Source: Ancistrus triradiatus (lineage: Eukaryota; Chordata; Actinopteri; Siluriformes; Loricariidae). From it: a stretch of 64,000 nt of DNA. Numbering within the stretch: the stretch's first letter is position 1; each line of letters begins with the position of its first letter. The stretch spans positions 45,001 to 109,000 of the forward strand of contig JAJAGP010000771.1 in NCBI GenBank assembly GCA_025084515.1, in the 5' to 3' direction. Below the pieces are notes generated by a model, which saw nothing but the letters and a program-made list of their open reading frames with translations, did no database searches and was not told the DNA's origin. The translations under genes and the position numbers were made by a program. Positions 21,126-33,450 of the stretch are shown here, piece by piece.

Positions 21126-24100
21126 ACAAGATCTCATGCCATGGATATTCCCTTGAGCAAGCACCCTCAATTGGTTGGGTTGCACCATATGCAGTACAAC
21201 TGTACAAATCAGTTGTAAGCTTCTCTGGGAAAGAGTGTAAATCTAAAGAACTTCTTGTTTTGTACTGATCTTTCACCTCAACCACAGATTGTGCAATGTG
21301 GTACAATAAATAAAAACATAAAAAAAAAAAACCTCACAGGTCATTGCTTTATTTTCCATCGATGATTGAGATGGTGAAGTGGGCCTGGCCCACCAAACAG
21401 CCAATTAACTCACATGTAGGACTGTGGCACTTGGGAGCAATTCAACAGAAAGATCACAAGATCTCTGAGAGGGTAATTGGGGTGGGATGGTCTTGCTCAG
21501 GGATGTGAAACCTCATTTTGGTTTCAACAAAGCAATAGTGACACTTAATAAAACTAAAGACCTATTCAAAAATTAATGCATCAACAGGTGGGATCAGACA
21601 GAGACCATCTTAGTTAAACTTAAAACCTGCAGCCACAATGCTCCTTTGTAAATGAGGTTCCAGACGGCTTTTGAATTATTCAGATAAATGTTGATAGGAG
21701 GAATATCAACTAATCTGTCCATTTCTGGCCTTTCAGCATGGATTGCTTTGCTTGTAACACTTTAACATTGCATTTCCAATAGCAACTATTTCCTTTATTG
21801 ACATAAAATGTCTGGAACATGTTTTACAAACCATGGATACTCAAATATAACAGGATTATTGGGAGATTAAGTTATCATAAATAAGATACGAGTACATAGA
21901 ATGAATGGCATGAAAAGGTTTTATCCAGGGTTTCCCATGTAAGAGATCTGTAAGAGTAACATGAGCCCCAGTGTTTACCTTTAGATAATGGTGTTTCTCC
22001 CTAAAACACACTCATTTCACCACTGATTCTAATCCCAAGTTATGTGTCCCATCTACATTGTTTATGACTCTGTGACATGTGTTTTCAGGGATAACTCATT
22101 CCAGCCACTGTGTATAATAAATTCAGTGTATCCTATGCTGTAGTGTTCCTTTCCTGTTTACCTGCATTGTTCATGTCTGAAAACCTCTGTAAAGGATTGC
22201 TCCTGGTCAAATGTAATGTCATCAGCACTCTGCTGCAGTGTTTTAATCCCTATAGCTTTGAATTTCTTGCTGAAGAGTATCATAAAATAGTTTTAACGTT
22301 TCACCCAACATGGGGAAATGAACTGCTCTGACTAAACTGACATATTTTCTAATAACAATATTCACAAAATGGGATGCTGTTACACTGTACAAAATAAACA
22401 TTTTAAGCTATCAAATATTTGCTAGAGCTGTGATTGATCACATGGAACAATTCATATACAGTAGGTCTGGGAGGCTCTCCATTACTCAGGGGTATTACAC
22501 AGGAAGAACCTCATGACAGAGTTTGTGCTCATTTAAACATACATAAAGATAAGTGTGATCAGATACAACTTCATTCAAAGGCACTGCAAGTAATACCATC
22601 CATGATTATACCAAAATTTGTATATGTATACTTAAAACTCTACTCCAAAATGCTTAGACTATGTCCAACAGTGAATGTTGTTTCCTAGTCCCACCATTTT
22701 GTAACCAAGCAGCACAACTTAGCCTAAAACGTTTAGTTATGTTTGCCTTCTATAACCAAAATGAATCTGTGGCTAACAATGCAAACTAAAACTTTCAAAC
22801 ACAATAAAACACAAGTTAAAGAGGCTACAGAAACTAAGCTAAAGTTTGAAATGAATGTTTTAAACAACAGCAAGTCATATGTACAGTATATCATCTATAC
22901 AACAGTTAGTCCATTCCTGTTAGCATAGCTTATCACATCTACTCCAAGTTTTAACAACAACTGAACACACAAAAGGTTACATTTAAAAATGTAAAAAATA
23001 AATACATAAATGAATCACCACTTACCTTCTTCTACACTTGTGTGATGCTGGATCAGGGTTTAAAGAAAAACTCCATTTGAGTATAGGCACCTAGCTGTTA
23101 AAGAGCAATGCCCTAGCTTATTTAATACACAAGATGGAAGACAATCTAGCCAAATAAACAATAGCTCTTACACAGTGGTCAAATCTGAAAACAAAATTCA
23201 GTCAAACTAATTCAAAGCAGAACATCAGACACACCTAATGTAACAAGTGTTCACAGGGCAGGAAGTGATGTCACAAGGCATCCCACAAGTTATACAACAC
23301 TGCTTAGTACTCAGTACTACATTAATACATGAGTAGACAAATGCAGGATATAATCACATTTTAAAATTTATGTATTTGTCTTGGCAAGACATTTTAAGTT
23401 AATTTATAACACAAGTGGCTGTGATCACAGGACATGAGACTTTCATTAGAATGCACATATACATAAAACCAGACCATACAATTTCAGCACTTAGGCCAAG
23501 TGAGCCCTAAGGGGCAACTGGGGACAGACCTAAGATGCAGATCCTGGGAGGTCTCAAAGAGGAGATAACTCACTTACATTCACACATTTTTAGTGAGCAC
23601 TTATATAAATATATAGTTTTATGGCACTCCTCTGTTATAATTTGTAAGTAGGTGCCTGTAGAAGAAACAGAGTGTATGCTTGCATCCAGGTGTGTTTCTG
23701 CAGCTAAGTAGATAAACCAGCAGTAAGGTTCAATCCTGGGTGCTCTGGTGTACGCATATGAGCCCCGAACATATCGTTTACTGAGAGCACAATTTGTGGT
23801 GGCATTTCACAGGTTTAAATCGAGTCTTTCCCAGGTGCAGCCTATTCCGATTTGATTAGACCCAGAGTAGTTTGTTCACTCATAGCCCAACAGCTAAAGC
23901 TGTGTTTGATCTGAGTCTTCCAGTCAGGGTCAGCATGAAAACATAACAGTACCGCCCTTCAGCAGATGAGTGTGCATTGTTACGGTTATTCAATCTCAGA
24001 ATGGCTATGCCATTATGGTCTGTCAGTTTATGTTACTTTTGACAATTTAAAGCTCGCATTATTCAGTTATTGCTACTCTTTCGTTCCACTGTATTTGTGA

Positions 24101-25539
24101 ATTCTATGCAGCAATAAAGGCCACTCCCTGCACCTCATGTAAAAGCCAGCTGCTGCAAACCACAGTTCCTTAGGACCTGAGTTCAAACTCTGGGCTTACC
24201 TTGCAACATGAAGTTAGGATGGTGCAGCAACAGAACCTTGGTGCTCTGTACAGGTTGTACCTCTAACTCGTACCCAGTGAATTTTGGAATAGCCGCACTT
24301 CCCTTCCCCCTCACCTTGTCCCCTCACCCTGATCACCAGATGGAGAGGAAAAATGGGATGCTTTACTGTTTGATTTTTTTGTAGTTTCAGACAGTAGAAT
24401 ACAATATAATAGCATCATACAAGTCCATTAGGGCAGCTGGATTAGCATTGAACTGACACAGATTGCTTGAATTTTATTAGAACAGCATAAACCTACAAAT
24501 ACAGTAGAATAGAAGTCACAGGTCAACTGTTTAAAACATTAGTCTCCACTCTTTGTGATAGTAGCATGAAAGCCCATCTTAACCATTACAACCAATTACA
24601 AAACTATCAAGAACCAGCAGAAACATTTAAAAAAAATCTAAACATTTAGAGCGCTTTTCTGTTCACAACGCTAATCTTTCCATGTGTGTAGTTCTTCTTT
24701 CAGCACTATGCAAGCATTGGAGGCTGCATTCATTAGCAATGCTTCTGAAATGGCAAACAAGCTTAAGGAGGAGCTACTGTTTATAACTCATTTCCCTGCC
24801 AGTGACTTGGGTACCTGCTGCATGCAATTAATAAACTTCCAAGGGTACCCCCGGGCAATGTCTCATGAAACTGGTGATAAAATGTATGAAAAATGTGAAA
24901 TAGCTTCTCCAAATAATAAACCAAGCAATTTATTCTGTGTATTAATTTTTATTACAGCATAATCTAAATCTAGAGCAATAATGGGGAGCTGGTGCATGCG
25001 GTCCAGGCACAGCAATCTGTCACAGCTGTGTGAGATGGTTGTTTTGAGACCTGCTATTTGTGGAGGTGGAGCACTAGCCAAGCTGCTAACTCAAATATTA
25101 GGCTTTGAGCATGTTCCCCTAGGTCCATGGATAAAATGGGCAACTAGTGAGAGAAATAAATTATTCACTGAGACTATTTTATCCCAGGTTAAAATGAGTG
25201 ACCAGGGTAGGAATTCCCCAACATCATACTGTGTGGAGATTTCATAAATCACTTGACTTTTCAAAGTGTCAGGTGCTATTACTGTAATTAGGCTTTAGAG
25301 GAACTGACATGGAAAGTCAGCATACAAACACAAAGGAAAAAATTACAGTGGTTTTAAAATGGTTTACATATATATGAAAAATTATATATATATTCTGCTT
25401 ATATATATATATCTATACGGGAAATTATATATATTCTGCTTATTCTTTAAGTTTTTAAGTTTAGTGGCCACTGCACTTTGTAGTCCTACATTTACAAACT
25501 GCAGTCCATCTGTTAATCCCCTTTATTTTGTTCTCTAAT
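21126..25539. other. No gene recognised; duplicated AT block at 25374-25445
   Basis: This long AT-rich stretch has no open frame above about 92 codons and no transposon ends that I can identify. At 25374-25445 a unit containing TATATATTCTGCTTAT occurs twice in tandem (imperfect). A weak tRNA-like B box (GGTTCAATCCTGG) is at about 23730 without a clear A box. Host regulatory elements could be present but cannot be told by eye. Confidence 0.4.
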
Positions 25540-25925
25540 TGTCAGGACCACCACAGATCCAGCACTATTTGGGTGATGGATCATTCTCAGCACTGCTGTA
25601 ACACTGATGTGTTAGTGTCTGTTGAGTTGGTACCAGTTGGGTAGACACAGTTGGGGATGCTAGATTTTTAAAACACTATTCCCCTCAATGTCCATTTTAT
25701 TAGAGACAATCACATTATAGATGCAAAGTCATAAACAATAGCTCATCTGTTGTTGTACAGTTTGTGTTAGTCATCCTCTAATCTTTTATCAGTTCTCACA
25801 TGATGCTGGATGCTGGTGGCTGGACATTTTTGGCTGGTGGACTATTTTCAGTAGTGATATCGAGGTGGTTTAAAACTCCAGCCACACTGCAGTGTCTGAT
25901 ACACTCAGATCAGTGCAACATATAC
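25540..25925. mobile_element. Palindromic MITE-like element
   Basis: The left arm has GGATCATTCTCAGCACTG and GTGTCTGTTGAGTTGGTAC. The right arm, inverted, has the partner words CAGTGTCTGATACACTCAG and GATCAGTGCAACATATAC; both arms contain the TTTAAAAC motif inside. The arrangement is a fold-back element of about 0.4 kb with no coding capacity, of a kind I recall as frequent in otophysan fish. The superfamily is undetermined. Confidence 0.6.
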
Positions 25926-26040
25926 ATTCATTCATTTTCTTATCCACTTGATCCTAGTCAGGGTCGCGGGAAAGCCAGTGCCTAGCCGGCAACACAGGGA
26001 GCAAGGCAGGAACAACCCTAGGCTAATCTGTCATAGAGCA
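25926..26040 (-). repeat. V-SINE-like 3' fragment
   Basis: ATTCATTCATTTTCTTATCC, AGTCAGGGTCGCGGGAAAG and GTGCCTAGCCGGCAACAC are the minus-strand tail and 3' body of the retroposon seen more completely at 52535. The fragment ends immediately before F1c. Confidence 0.75.
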
Positions 26041-26044
26041 TATA

Positions 26045-27283
26045 CAGTGGGGCAAAAAAGTATTTAGTCAGCCACTGAAAGTGCAAGTTCTCCTACTTAG
26101 AAAGATGAGAGAGGTCTGTAATTTTCATCATAGGTACACTTCAAGTATGAGAGACAAAATGAGAAAAAAAAATCTAGGAAATCACATTGTAGGATTTTTT
26201 AAATATTTAATTGTAAATCATGGTGGAAAATAAGTATTTGGTCAATACTATAAAAAAGCAAGATTTCTGGCTCTCACAGACTTGTAACTTCTTCTTTAAG
26301 AAGCTCTTCTGTCCTTCACTCGTTACCTGTATTAATGGCACCTGTTTGACCTTGTTATCTGTATAAACAACACCTGTCCATAGTCTCAAACAGTCAGACT
26401 CCAAACTCAAGACCAAAGAGCTGTCGCAGGACACCAGGAAGAAAATTGTAGGCCTGCACCAGGCTGGGAAGAGTGAATCTACAATAGGCAAGCAGGTTCA
26501 TGAGAACGGTGAGCAAAAATCCCAGAACTACACGGAGGGACCTGATGAATGACCAGCAGAGAGCTGGGACCAAAGTAACAAGGCTACCATCAGTAACACA
26601 CTATGCCGAGAGGGACTCCGATCCTGCAGTGCACAGGGCGTGCCCCCCCTGCTTAAGCCAGTACATGTCCAGGCCCATCTGAAGTCTGCCAGAGAGCATA
26701 TGGATGATCCAGAAGAGGACTGGGAAAATATCATGTGGTCAGATGAAACCAAAATAGAACTTTTTGGTAAAAACTCAACTGGTGGAAAAAGAATGCTGAG
26801 TCACATCCCAAGAACACCATACCTACTGTGAAGCATGGGGGTGGAAACGTCATACTTTGGGGCTGTTTTTCTGCAAAGGGGACAGGACGACTGATCCGTG
26901 GTAAGGGAAGAATGAACGGGGCCATGTATCGTGAGATTTTAAGCCAAAACCTCCTTCCATCAGTGAGAGCATTGAAGATGGAACATGGCTGGGTCTTCCA
27001 GCATGATAATGATCCCAAACACACCTCTTGGTCAACGAAGGAGTGGCTCCGTAAAAACCTGGTGAAGTTGTACAGGAAATGTTTGACTTCTGTCATTGCC
27101 AACAAAGGTTATGTTACAAAGTATTGAGTTGGACCAACTTTATTGACCAAATACGTATTTTCCACCATAATTTACAATTAAATTCTTTAAAAATCCTACA
27201 ATGTGATTTCCTGAAGTGTACCTATGAGGAAAACTACAGACCTCTCTCATCTTTCTAAGTAGGAGAACTTACACAATCAGTGT
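26045..27283 (+). mobile_element. F1c Tc1 transposon, internally deleted
   Basis: After TA at 26043-26044 the intact tip CAGTGGGGCAAAAAAGTATT starts the copy. The right end reaches GGAGAACTTACACAATCAG and then stops, so the last ~30 bases are missing. Two internal deletions are visible. One lies in the DNA-binding region and has exactly the junction found in F1a (CAGGTTCATGAGAACG at 26493). The other is in the catalytic domain. Confidence 0.88.
26409..27127 (+). pseudogene. F1c transposase pseudogene without start codon or Glu block
   Basis: The ATG is lost (leader runs CTCAAGACCAAAGAGC). The 26500 frame carries MRTVSKNPRTTRRDLMND. The 26640 frame carries DDPEEDWENIMWSDETKIEL with the first catalytic Asp. 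The 26828 frame carries GGGNVILWGCFSAKGTGRLI and WVFQHDNDPKHTS with the second. It then jumps in frame from WLRKN to LVKLYRKCLTSVIANKGYVT, removing the segment with SPDLNPIENLW. The stop is at 27125. The in-frame loss leaves an open tail, but the enzyme could not be catalytic. Confidence 0.85.
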
Positions 27284-27798
27284 TATTTTTATTAATTACA
27301 TATAGTTTTCTTTAACATAAAACAATACAGTTAAGTTGTTGATGATTTTTAAACCAATCATTCTTAAAATTAAAACACAAGAAGAAAGCCCCAATTACAT
27401 CAATAACTCTACAGCATGAGACCAAACCCATCAATAGCCACTAGAACCTTTAGGCCATTCAGTCTTAATTGAACTGATTTGGAATTTAGCTGAAGAGCCT
27501 CTTGAGCCACAGGGTGACCTCTGGTTGATGGCAGCATTTCAATTAGCCGCATATCAGAAAGATGGAGCTCAGCCATCTCATCTGCCTTTAATTACCCCAG
27601 GGACAAATAGTCGCATGAAAACCAATGCTTTAGTTAGTCCCATGGGAGAAATCAAAATGTGTTTGGTGACATTTACATATAGACACATAAGACCGAAAAG
27701 AAATAAAATCTATGATAAAACATATTGTACATACAATTATACATCTGAACTGGTTTGATATCCCAATGTACAGCAGGATTGAGCTCTAGGGGGATATA

Positions 27799-29368
27799 CA
27801 GTGGTGCTTGAAAGTTTGTGAACCCTTTAGAATTTTCTATATTTCTGCATAAATACACACAAGTCCTAAAAGTAGATAAAGAGAACCCAGTTAAACTAAT
27901 GAGACAAAAATATTATACTTGCTCATTTTTTATTGAGGAAAATGATCCAAAATTACATATTAGTGAGTGGCAAAAGTATGTGAACCTTTGCTTTCAATAT
28001 CTGTTGTGACCCCCCCTGTGCAGCAATAACTGCAAATAAACGTTTCCTGTAGCTGTTGATCAATCCTGCACACTGACTTGGAGGAATTTTAGCCCATTCT
28101 TTCACACAGAACAACTTCAACTCTGGGATTTTGGTGGGTTTTCTAACTGCTTGCTTCAGGTCCTTCCACAACATTTCGATTGGATTAAGGTCATGACTTT
28201 GATTTGGCCATTCCAAAACATTAACTTTATTCTTCTTTAACCGGACTTTGGTAGAATGACTTGTGTGTCTTGCTGCATGACCCACCTTCTCTTGAGATTC
28301 AGTTCATGGACAGATGTCCTGATATTTTCTTTTTGAATTCTGAGTTATATCAGAGAATTCTTTGTTCCATCAATGATAGCAAGCCGTCCTGGCCCAGATG
28401 CAGCAAAACAGGCCCAAACCATGATACTACCACCAACATGTTTCACAGATGGGATAAGATTCTTATGCTGGAATGCAGTGTTTTCTTTTCTACAAACATA
28501 ACACTATACTTTTATACCAAAAAGTTCTATTTTGATCTCATCTGTCCACAAAACTTTCTTCCAGTAGCCTTCTGGCTTGTCCACATGATCTTTAGCAAAC
28601 TGCAGAGGAGCAGCAATGTTCTTTTTGGAGAGCAGTGGCTTTCTCCTTGCAACCCTGTCATGCACACCATTGTTGTTCAGTGTTCTTCTGATGGTGTACT
28701 CATGAACATTAGCATTAGTCAATGTGAGAGAGGCCTTCAGTTGCTTACAAGTTACTCTGGGGTCCTTTGTGACCTCGCCAACTATTGCACATCTTGCTCT
28801 TGGAGTGATCTTTGTTGGTCGATCACTCCTGGGGAGGGTAACAATGGTCTTGAATTTCCTCCATTTGTACACAATCTGTCTGACTGTGGATTGGTGAAGT
28901 ACAAACTCTTTAGATGGTTTTTTAACCTTGTCCAGCCTGATGAGCATAAATAACCCTTTTTCTGAGGCCCTCAGAAATCTCCTTTGTTTGTGCCATGATA
29001 CACTTCCACAAACATGTGATGTGAAGAGCAGACTTTGATAGATCCCTGTTCTTTAAATAAAACAGGGTGCCCACTCACACCTGATTGTCATCCCATTGAT
29101 TGAAAACACCTGACTCTAATTTCACCTTCAAATTAAGTGCTAATCCTAGAGGTTCACATACTTTGCCACTCAGTAATATGTAATATTGGATCATTTTCCT
29201 CAATAAATAAATGACCAGGTATAATTTTTTTGTCTCATTTGTTTAATTGGGTTCTCTTTATCTACTTTTAGGACTTGTGTGAAATCTGATGATGTTTTAG
29301 GTTATATTTATGCAGAAAATTAGAAAATAGAAAATTCTAAAGGGTTCACAAACTTTCAAGCACCACTG
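27799..29368 (-). mobile_element. F2d Tc1 transposon, full length
   Basis: TA (27797-27798) and TA (29369-29370) flank perfect tips CAGTGGTGCTTGAAAGTTTG and its complement. The inverted repeats run about 200 bases, with inner repeats near TGGCAAAAGTATGTGAACC. The length of 1,570 bp is typical of autonomous Tc1 elements. The transposase is on the minus strand and is broken. It has the best-preserved ends and target duplication of the F2 group. Confidence 0.92.
27994..28996 (-). pseudogene. F2d Tc1-type transposase pseudogene
   Basis: The start ATG at 28996 gives MAQTKEISEGLRK, then a one-base loss around GGTTAAAAAACC shifts the frame. The frame open from 28947 gives HQSTVRQIVYKWRKFKTIV, TKITPRARCAIVGEVTKDP and the first Asp in LWTDEIKIELFG. 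A later shift follows. The 27953-28285 frame supplies LEWPNQSHDLNPIEMLWKDL with the Glu intact. A 13-bp deletion near 28271 removes most of QQDNDPKHTS just after the second catalytic Asp. The stop normally falls at 27994. Confidence 0.87.
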
Positions 29369-29711
29369 TATGAGGGATTACATTTACATTTGGTGTGGTA
29401 AGCTGGTGCCAGACAGTCAACAGTTAGCACCCAGGTCACAAGCCAATGATAAAGAGTTGATTAACAATAAGTTGACTTCTTGTTAAGTTTAAGGAAATTA
29501 AAGTACCGGTATGTTGACTGTGTGATATAACAAATTTTGTGTATTGAGAATAATGAGAATAATGTCAGATTCGAATGAACCTTTATACGTCTGAATGTAA
29601 TGTTGATATATATAAGTGATTTCAATATTAGAGTGAAAGAATAAGTTTATTCCGGAAAACTTTACAATTGATAGGATGCTCTAGTACTCTGTTAGGTTTG
29701 AAAACCTACCA

Positions 29712-29880
29712 TGAGAGGCAACATGCAGGATGTCCTGCACATATCACTGAGCAGTTATTGTCTCTCGTAGGACTACTAGGGGTGACCGACTGTGGTATGC
29801 GATGGATCCCCAGATTATCACACCAGCAGCAGAGGCAGTGTGTTGTTCCACCGCAAAGGCTAAGAGCAATAGAGCAGTGG
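29712..29880 (-). mobile_element. F8a Tc1-like fragment
   Basis: ACTACTAGGGGTGACCGAC and CACACCAGCAGCAGAGGCAG match, in reverse orientation, 47250-47350 (CTGCTGGTGTGATGATCTG, GGTCACCCCTAGTAGT). The core of that family is at 47223-47665. This piece has no catalytic motif. It is fused to F9a, and one frame stays open across both, giving a chimeric 188-codon reading frame from 29668 to 30234. Confidence 0.6.
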
Positions 29881-29884
29881 GGGA

Positions 29885-30305
29885 AGCACTTTTATTTCAT
29901 TGCAGACAAAATGTGTAAATCCAATATATTCCATATTTTGTTTTTGTCAAGCACAACAATATGGAGTTATATTCACAAATACCACTTAAAACTTTACTGT
30001 GCAAAAAGGAAGCCTTATGATAACGATGACCAGAAGCGGTGTCGTATTCTCTGGGCGGCATCTGGGATGGACCATCATACAGTGGAAATGTACATTTTTG
30101 GTCAGAAAAATCAGTGTTCTAGATATTTTTTGGTACAAATAGACACTGTTTATTCTGGACCAGAGACGAGCAACAAGTCCAAAAGCCAAGGTCTACAATG
30201 GCATGGGGTTGTGTCAGTGCCTTGGGAAAGGTAAATTACACTTCTGTGATGGCAGCATTAATGAAGGAAAGTATACTGAAATTTTAGACCAACATAAGCT
30301 GCCTT
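29885..30305 (+). pseudogene. F9a Tc1-like transposase fragment
   Basis: A short left terminal piece (TTTTATTTCATTGCAGAC) is followed after a deletion by coding DNA for YHLKLYCAKRKPYDNDDQKR and CRILWAASGMDHHTVEMYIF. In relatives these precede the first catalytic Asp. Next comes decayed text for KPRSTMAWGCVSALGKGKLH-like sequence near 30175-30240. The Asp block is unreadable and the C-terminal half is missing. Function is lost. Confidence 0.65.
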
Positions 30306-30611
30306 GCAGATGACAGTCACTACATAAGGGCAAGCTGAACTCCTGCCACTATAGTAATGTAGCATTAACCAGTAAAAGCAGCACAGTTACTCTTAGGTTA
30401 ACGAATATAAGACAATTTATAAATGCAATGTGTATGACAAAATTTTACTTGCGGGAAAGGACCTGAAATCTAATAAAAAAAAATTTAGAATAACAGAGTA
30501 GGAAATGTTATCAGTCTCCTGATTTGGTACTCATAGATTTATCTTGAGCATTTATTTATAGTCATCAGTCAAAAGTCAAGTCAAAAGTAAAGGTCAACAT
30601 TATTATCATTC

Positions 30612-31095
30612 TGCATATTGCACAATGAAATAAGGTAGTGAGCCCTTTTAGTGCTCCATCACACAAAAAAGGAAGAGTAAAAGCAGATAGATCCATGCTT
30701 TCATGTTGTTTACGCCACATTCTGACCCTACCATCCGAATGTCACAACATAAATTGAGACTCATCAGACCAGGCAATGTTTTTCCAATCTTCTGCTGTCC
30801 AATTTTGGAACTGCCACTCACTGGATATTTTCGTTTTCTGGAACATTCTCTGTAAACTCCAGAGATGGCTGTGTGTGAAAATCCCAGTAGATCAGCTGTT
30901 TCTGAAATATTCAGAAACTGCAATATTCTAGCCCATCTATATCAGCCTGTTCTAATGCTCAGATTGAACTGAGCAGGTCCTCTTAACCATGTCTACACAC
31001 CTAAATGCACACCTAGTTGCTGCCATCTGATTGGCTGATGAGACATTTGTGGTAATGAGCCTTTGAACAGGTGTACTTACTAAAGTGGCTGGTGA
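30612..31095 (-). pseudogene. F10a Tc1-like element fragment
   Basis: The outer end AGGTGTACTTACTAAAGTGG with CTGGTGA at 31095 is a widespread fish transposon tip. Inward on the minus strand lies ISETADLLGFSHTAISGVYR, a helix-turn-helix. It is joined by deletion directly to LPGLMSLNLCCDIRMVGSEC, the region normally around the first catalytic Asp (there WSDESRF). About a third of the gene is missing at the junction, and all of the remainder after HESMD. A related plus-strand copy is at 42296. Confidence 0.65.
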
Positions 31096-31189
31096 TAGTA
31101 CGTTATTCAATAATATACAGTATTTACATTAAGTAATTATAACAGTTGGAATGTGCAAGAGTTCAAGCTGATAAGACATTTATAGCATC

Positions 31190-33450
31190 TGCTTTCGTGT
31201 CTGAAATAGTGTTTAGCAGTCTGCCAGCCTTAGTGAAAAAGCTGTTTGCCAATCCTGTTTGTACAGTAGCACATGAAATGTTTGCCTGATGGCAGAGGGT
31301 CAAAGAGTCCATAGCTGATTTGAGCGTTGTCCTCTGCAATCATTTATGCCCTTTTCAGAGCTCCCCTCTCTCCAATGCTTTTGAGGTCTGAAAGTGCAGT
31401 ACCAATAATGGTCTCAGAGGTTTTGTTCACCTGCTGCAGGGCCTTGCGATCACTAGCTGTGCAGTTACCATGCCAAACTGTGATGCCGCAAATTAGGATT
31501 CTTTCTATTGTAGAAAGTTTATGAGAAAGCTTTCTGGACATTTAGCTTTCTTAAGTAAGAAGTACAAGCACTGTTGGCTTTTTTCACAGGATCAGAAAAC
31601 ATGAGCAATCCACATGAGATATTCTGAGATGTGATCTCCAAGAAACTTAAACTTGTTCACTTGCTTGACCGCTGCTCTGTGTATGTCAATGGGGTGTGTA
31701 CTTTCCTTCCTTTTCTTAAGCCATTTAAGCTCATTATTCATTTAAACATTAAGGGTGTGTTCATACTTGCAGTTTGGTTCAATTGGTCCAGACCAAAGCC
31801 GAAAATGATACATTATTGCATTTTAGTCCTGGTTCATCAGCGTTCACACTGACATTCTTAACATCGAACCAAAATATGTAAACAAAAGTCACATGAATAA
31901 GGTCACATACTGATTGGACAGCTTTTATAAAGTTATGGATTTCCATAACTTCCACAGCAGTGCTGAGTGCTAAGCTAAAAATGCTTACAGGATTCCTTAA
32001 TATGTGCTGGTACTTTACTAACTGGTATATCACATAGATATCGCCTACAATTTAATTCCTCTGTTATGCACACACAAGAGAATGCATGCTGCAAGGGCAC
32101 GGTGGTACTAATGTTTAATGGGCAACTTACCCCCTATAATGAGAAGAATCAGGCATGCTTGTGTATTCTGTGCTTTGGAATGAAAGAATCAAGTACAGTT
32201 GTTTGGTAACTGTTTTCAAGCATTATACGTTCTATTAAATTACAGGTCGCTTAACGTCACTCCCTGTGTTTGGTTCATTTACACATCTTTGAACCAGAGT
32301 TAATTTGGAAGTGGACTGAGATCCCCTGAATAGGTGGCACCAGGGTTGCTATGGCAGCATTCAACATTTGTTCAAATAAACTCCATGAATGGAGCAATCG
32401 CACCAGGGTTCGTTTTAATCGAACCAAACATGGCAAGTGTTAACACACCCTGAGGGTCAGCTGCTTGTTGTCAAATTATGCATTCAGCTTTTCGTCCTCT
32501 CTCCTTGACTACAATTCATCATCTTTTTGTGAGCAGCTGTATCATTAGCAAAGTAAATGACTGGGTTACCTGCATAAGAAGGGAAACCTGTCATAAGAAT
32601 ACAGCTTGAATAACAGAAGACTAATCACTGAGGAGCACCAGTGTTTAACACAGTAGTGGAAGATTTCTGATCTCCAACTTGCTCTATGTTGTGAGTAACT
32701 GTAGGATCCAGTCATTTAGACCTAGACTGTGGAGTTTGTCAACTAGCTTTGTGAGCATTATTAGATTAAAGACAGAACTGAAGTGAATACATACAAGAAC
32801 TTGCATATGACTCAGGTTTGTTCTTGTTAACTCTTCCTCAGCTTGCTAGCTGCTATATTTTTGAGGAAGTCAAGTGGAGAATATACTGGGACTAAAGGTA
32901 CTGAAGAGTGATCGGATTGTCAAAAGTGGAGTCAGGGGAAGTCTGTATAACCACTAATGTTGAGTTTTAAAATCTGGTAGGGCACAAAACGTACTGCTGA
33001 AATTTAGGAAAAACTGCTTTTAGAGGTACTTTGTTAAAACCTCCAGCTATGATAAAAATGCCATTAGGTTTTGTAGTCATTTGTTTACTGATGCCACCAT
33101 ACAGTTCCTGTGGTATATCCTTATATAGTGGGATGTACACATTAATGTTAACTAAACTAGTGAATTCTCTTGGTAAATAAAAAGGCAGACACTACCGTTA
33201 CATGTTGCACTGTAGGTGTGGTGTACATTCCACCCCAGTGAAAACTGTGTTTGTGCATCAGTTGTTGTTCATAGACACACACAATCCACCTCCCTTTGTT
33301 TTACTAGAGTGGCTTACCTGTTGGCTCGAAACAGTGTCCATCCATGTAGCTCTATGGTGGAGGTTAACATGGAGCCAGGACTCTGCGAAAACTAGGAGAC
33401 AGCAGTTCATCACTTCAAAGTGTAGAGAAAGCTACAGTCAAATCTTTTCA
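31190..33450 (-). pseudogene. APE-type LINE (CR1/L2/Rex1-like) ORF2 remnant
   Basis: Read on the minus strand the order is right for a non-LTR retrotransposon. The endonuclease comes first (AESWLHVNLHHRATW near 33380, TKGGGLCVSMNNN near 33280, LPREFTSLVNINVYIP near 33150, IFIIAGGFNKVPL near 33050, where active enzymes have GDFN). Reverse transcriptase follows (FSSVFNLIMLTKLVDKLHSL near 32770, then a decayed GAPQ block and FANDTA in place of the FADD motif near 32570). The C-terminal region is QVNKFKFLGDHIS and ILICGITVWHGNCTASDRKA near 31480. Many stops and shifts are present. A MITE splits it at 31753-32450. The poly-A or repeat tail is not seen. Confidence 0.82.
31753..32450. mobile_element. 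MITE-like element nested in the LINE
   Basis: The inverted ends GGGTGTGTTCATACTTGCAG and TGGCAAGTGTTAACACACCC are complementary at the tips. Inside both ends are TTGGTTC/GAACCAA words. The element is 698 bp with no coding frame. The LINE reading frame resumes on either side. TTAA precedes the left tip, and TGAG follows the right one, which could be a decayed TTAA duplication of the piggyBac or Kolobok type; this last point is inference. Confidence 0.72.

Noticed and set aside
28261..28953. A 230-codon plus-strand frame, one of the longest in the window
   Set aside because: It is antisense to the F2d transposase; the same antisense pattern recurs in F2f (40528-40842, 40891-41292), so it is a shadow of the transposase.
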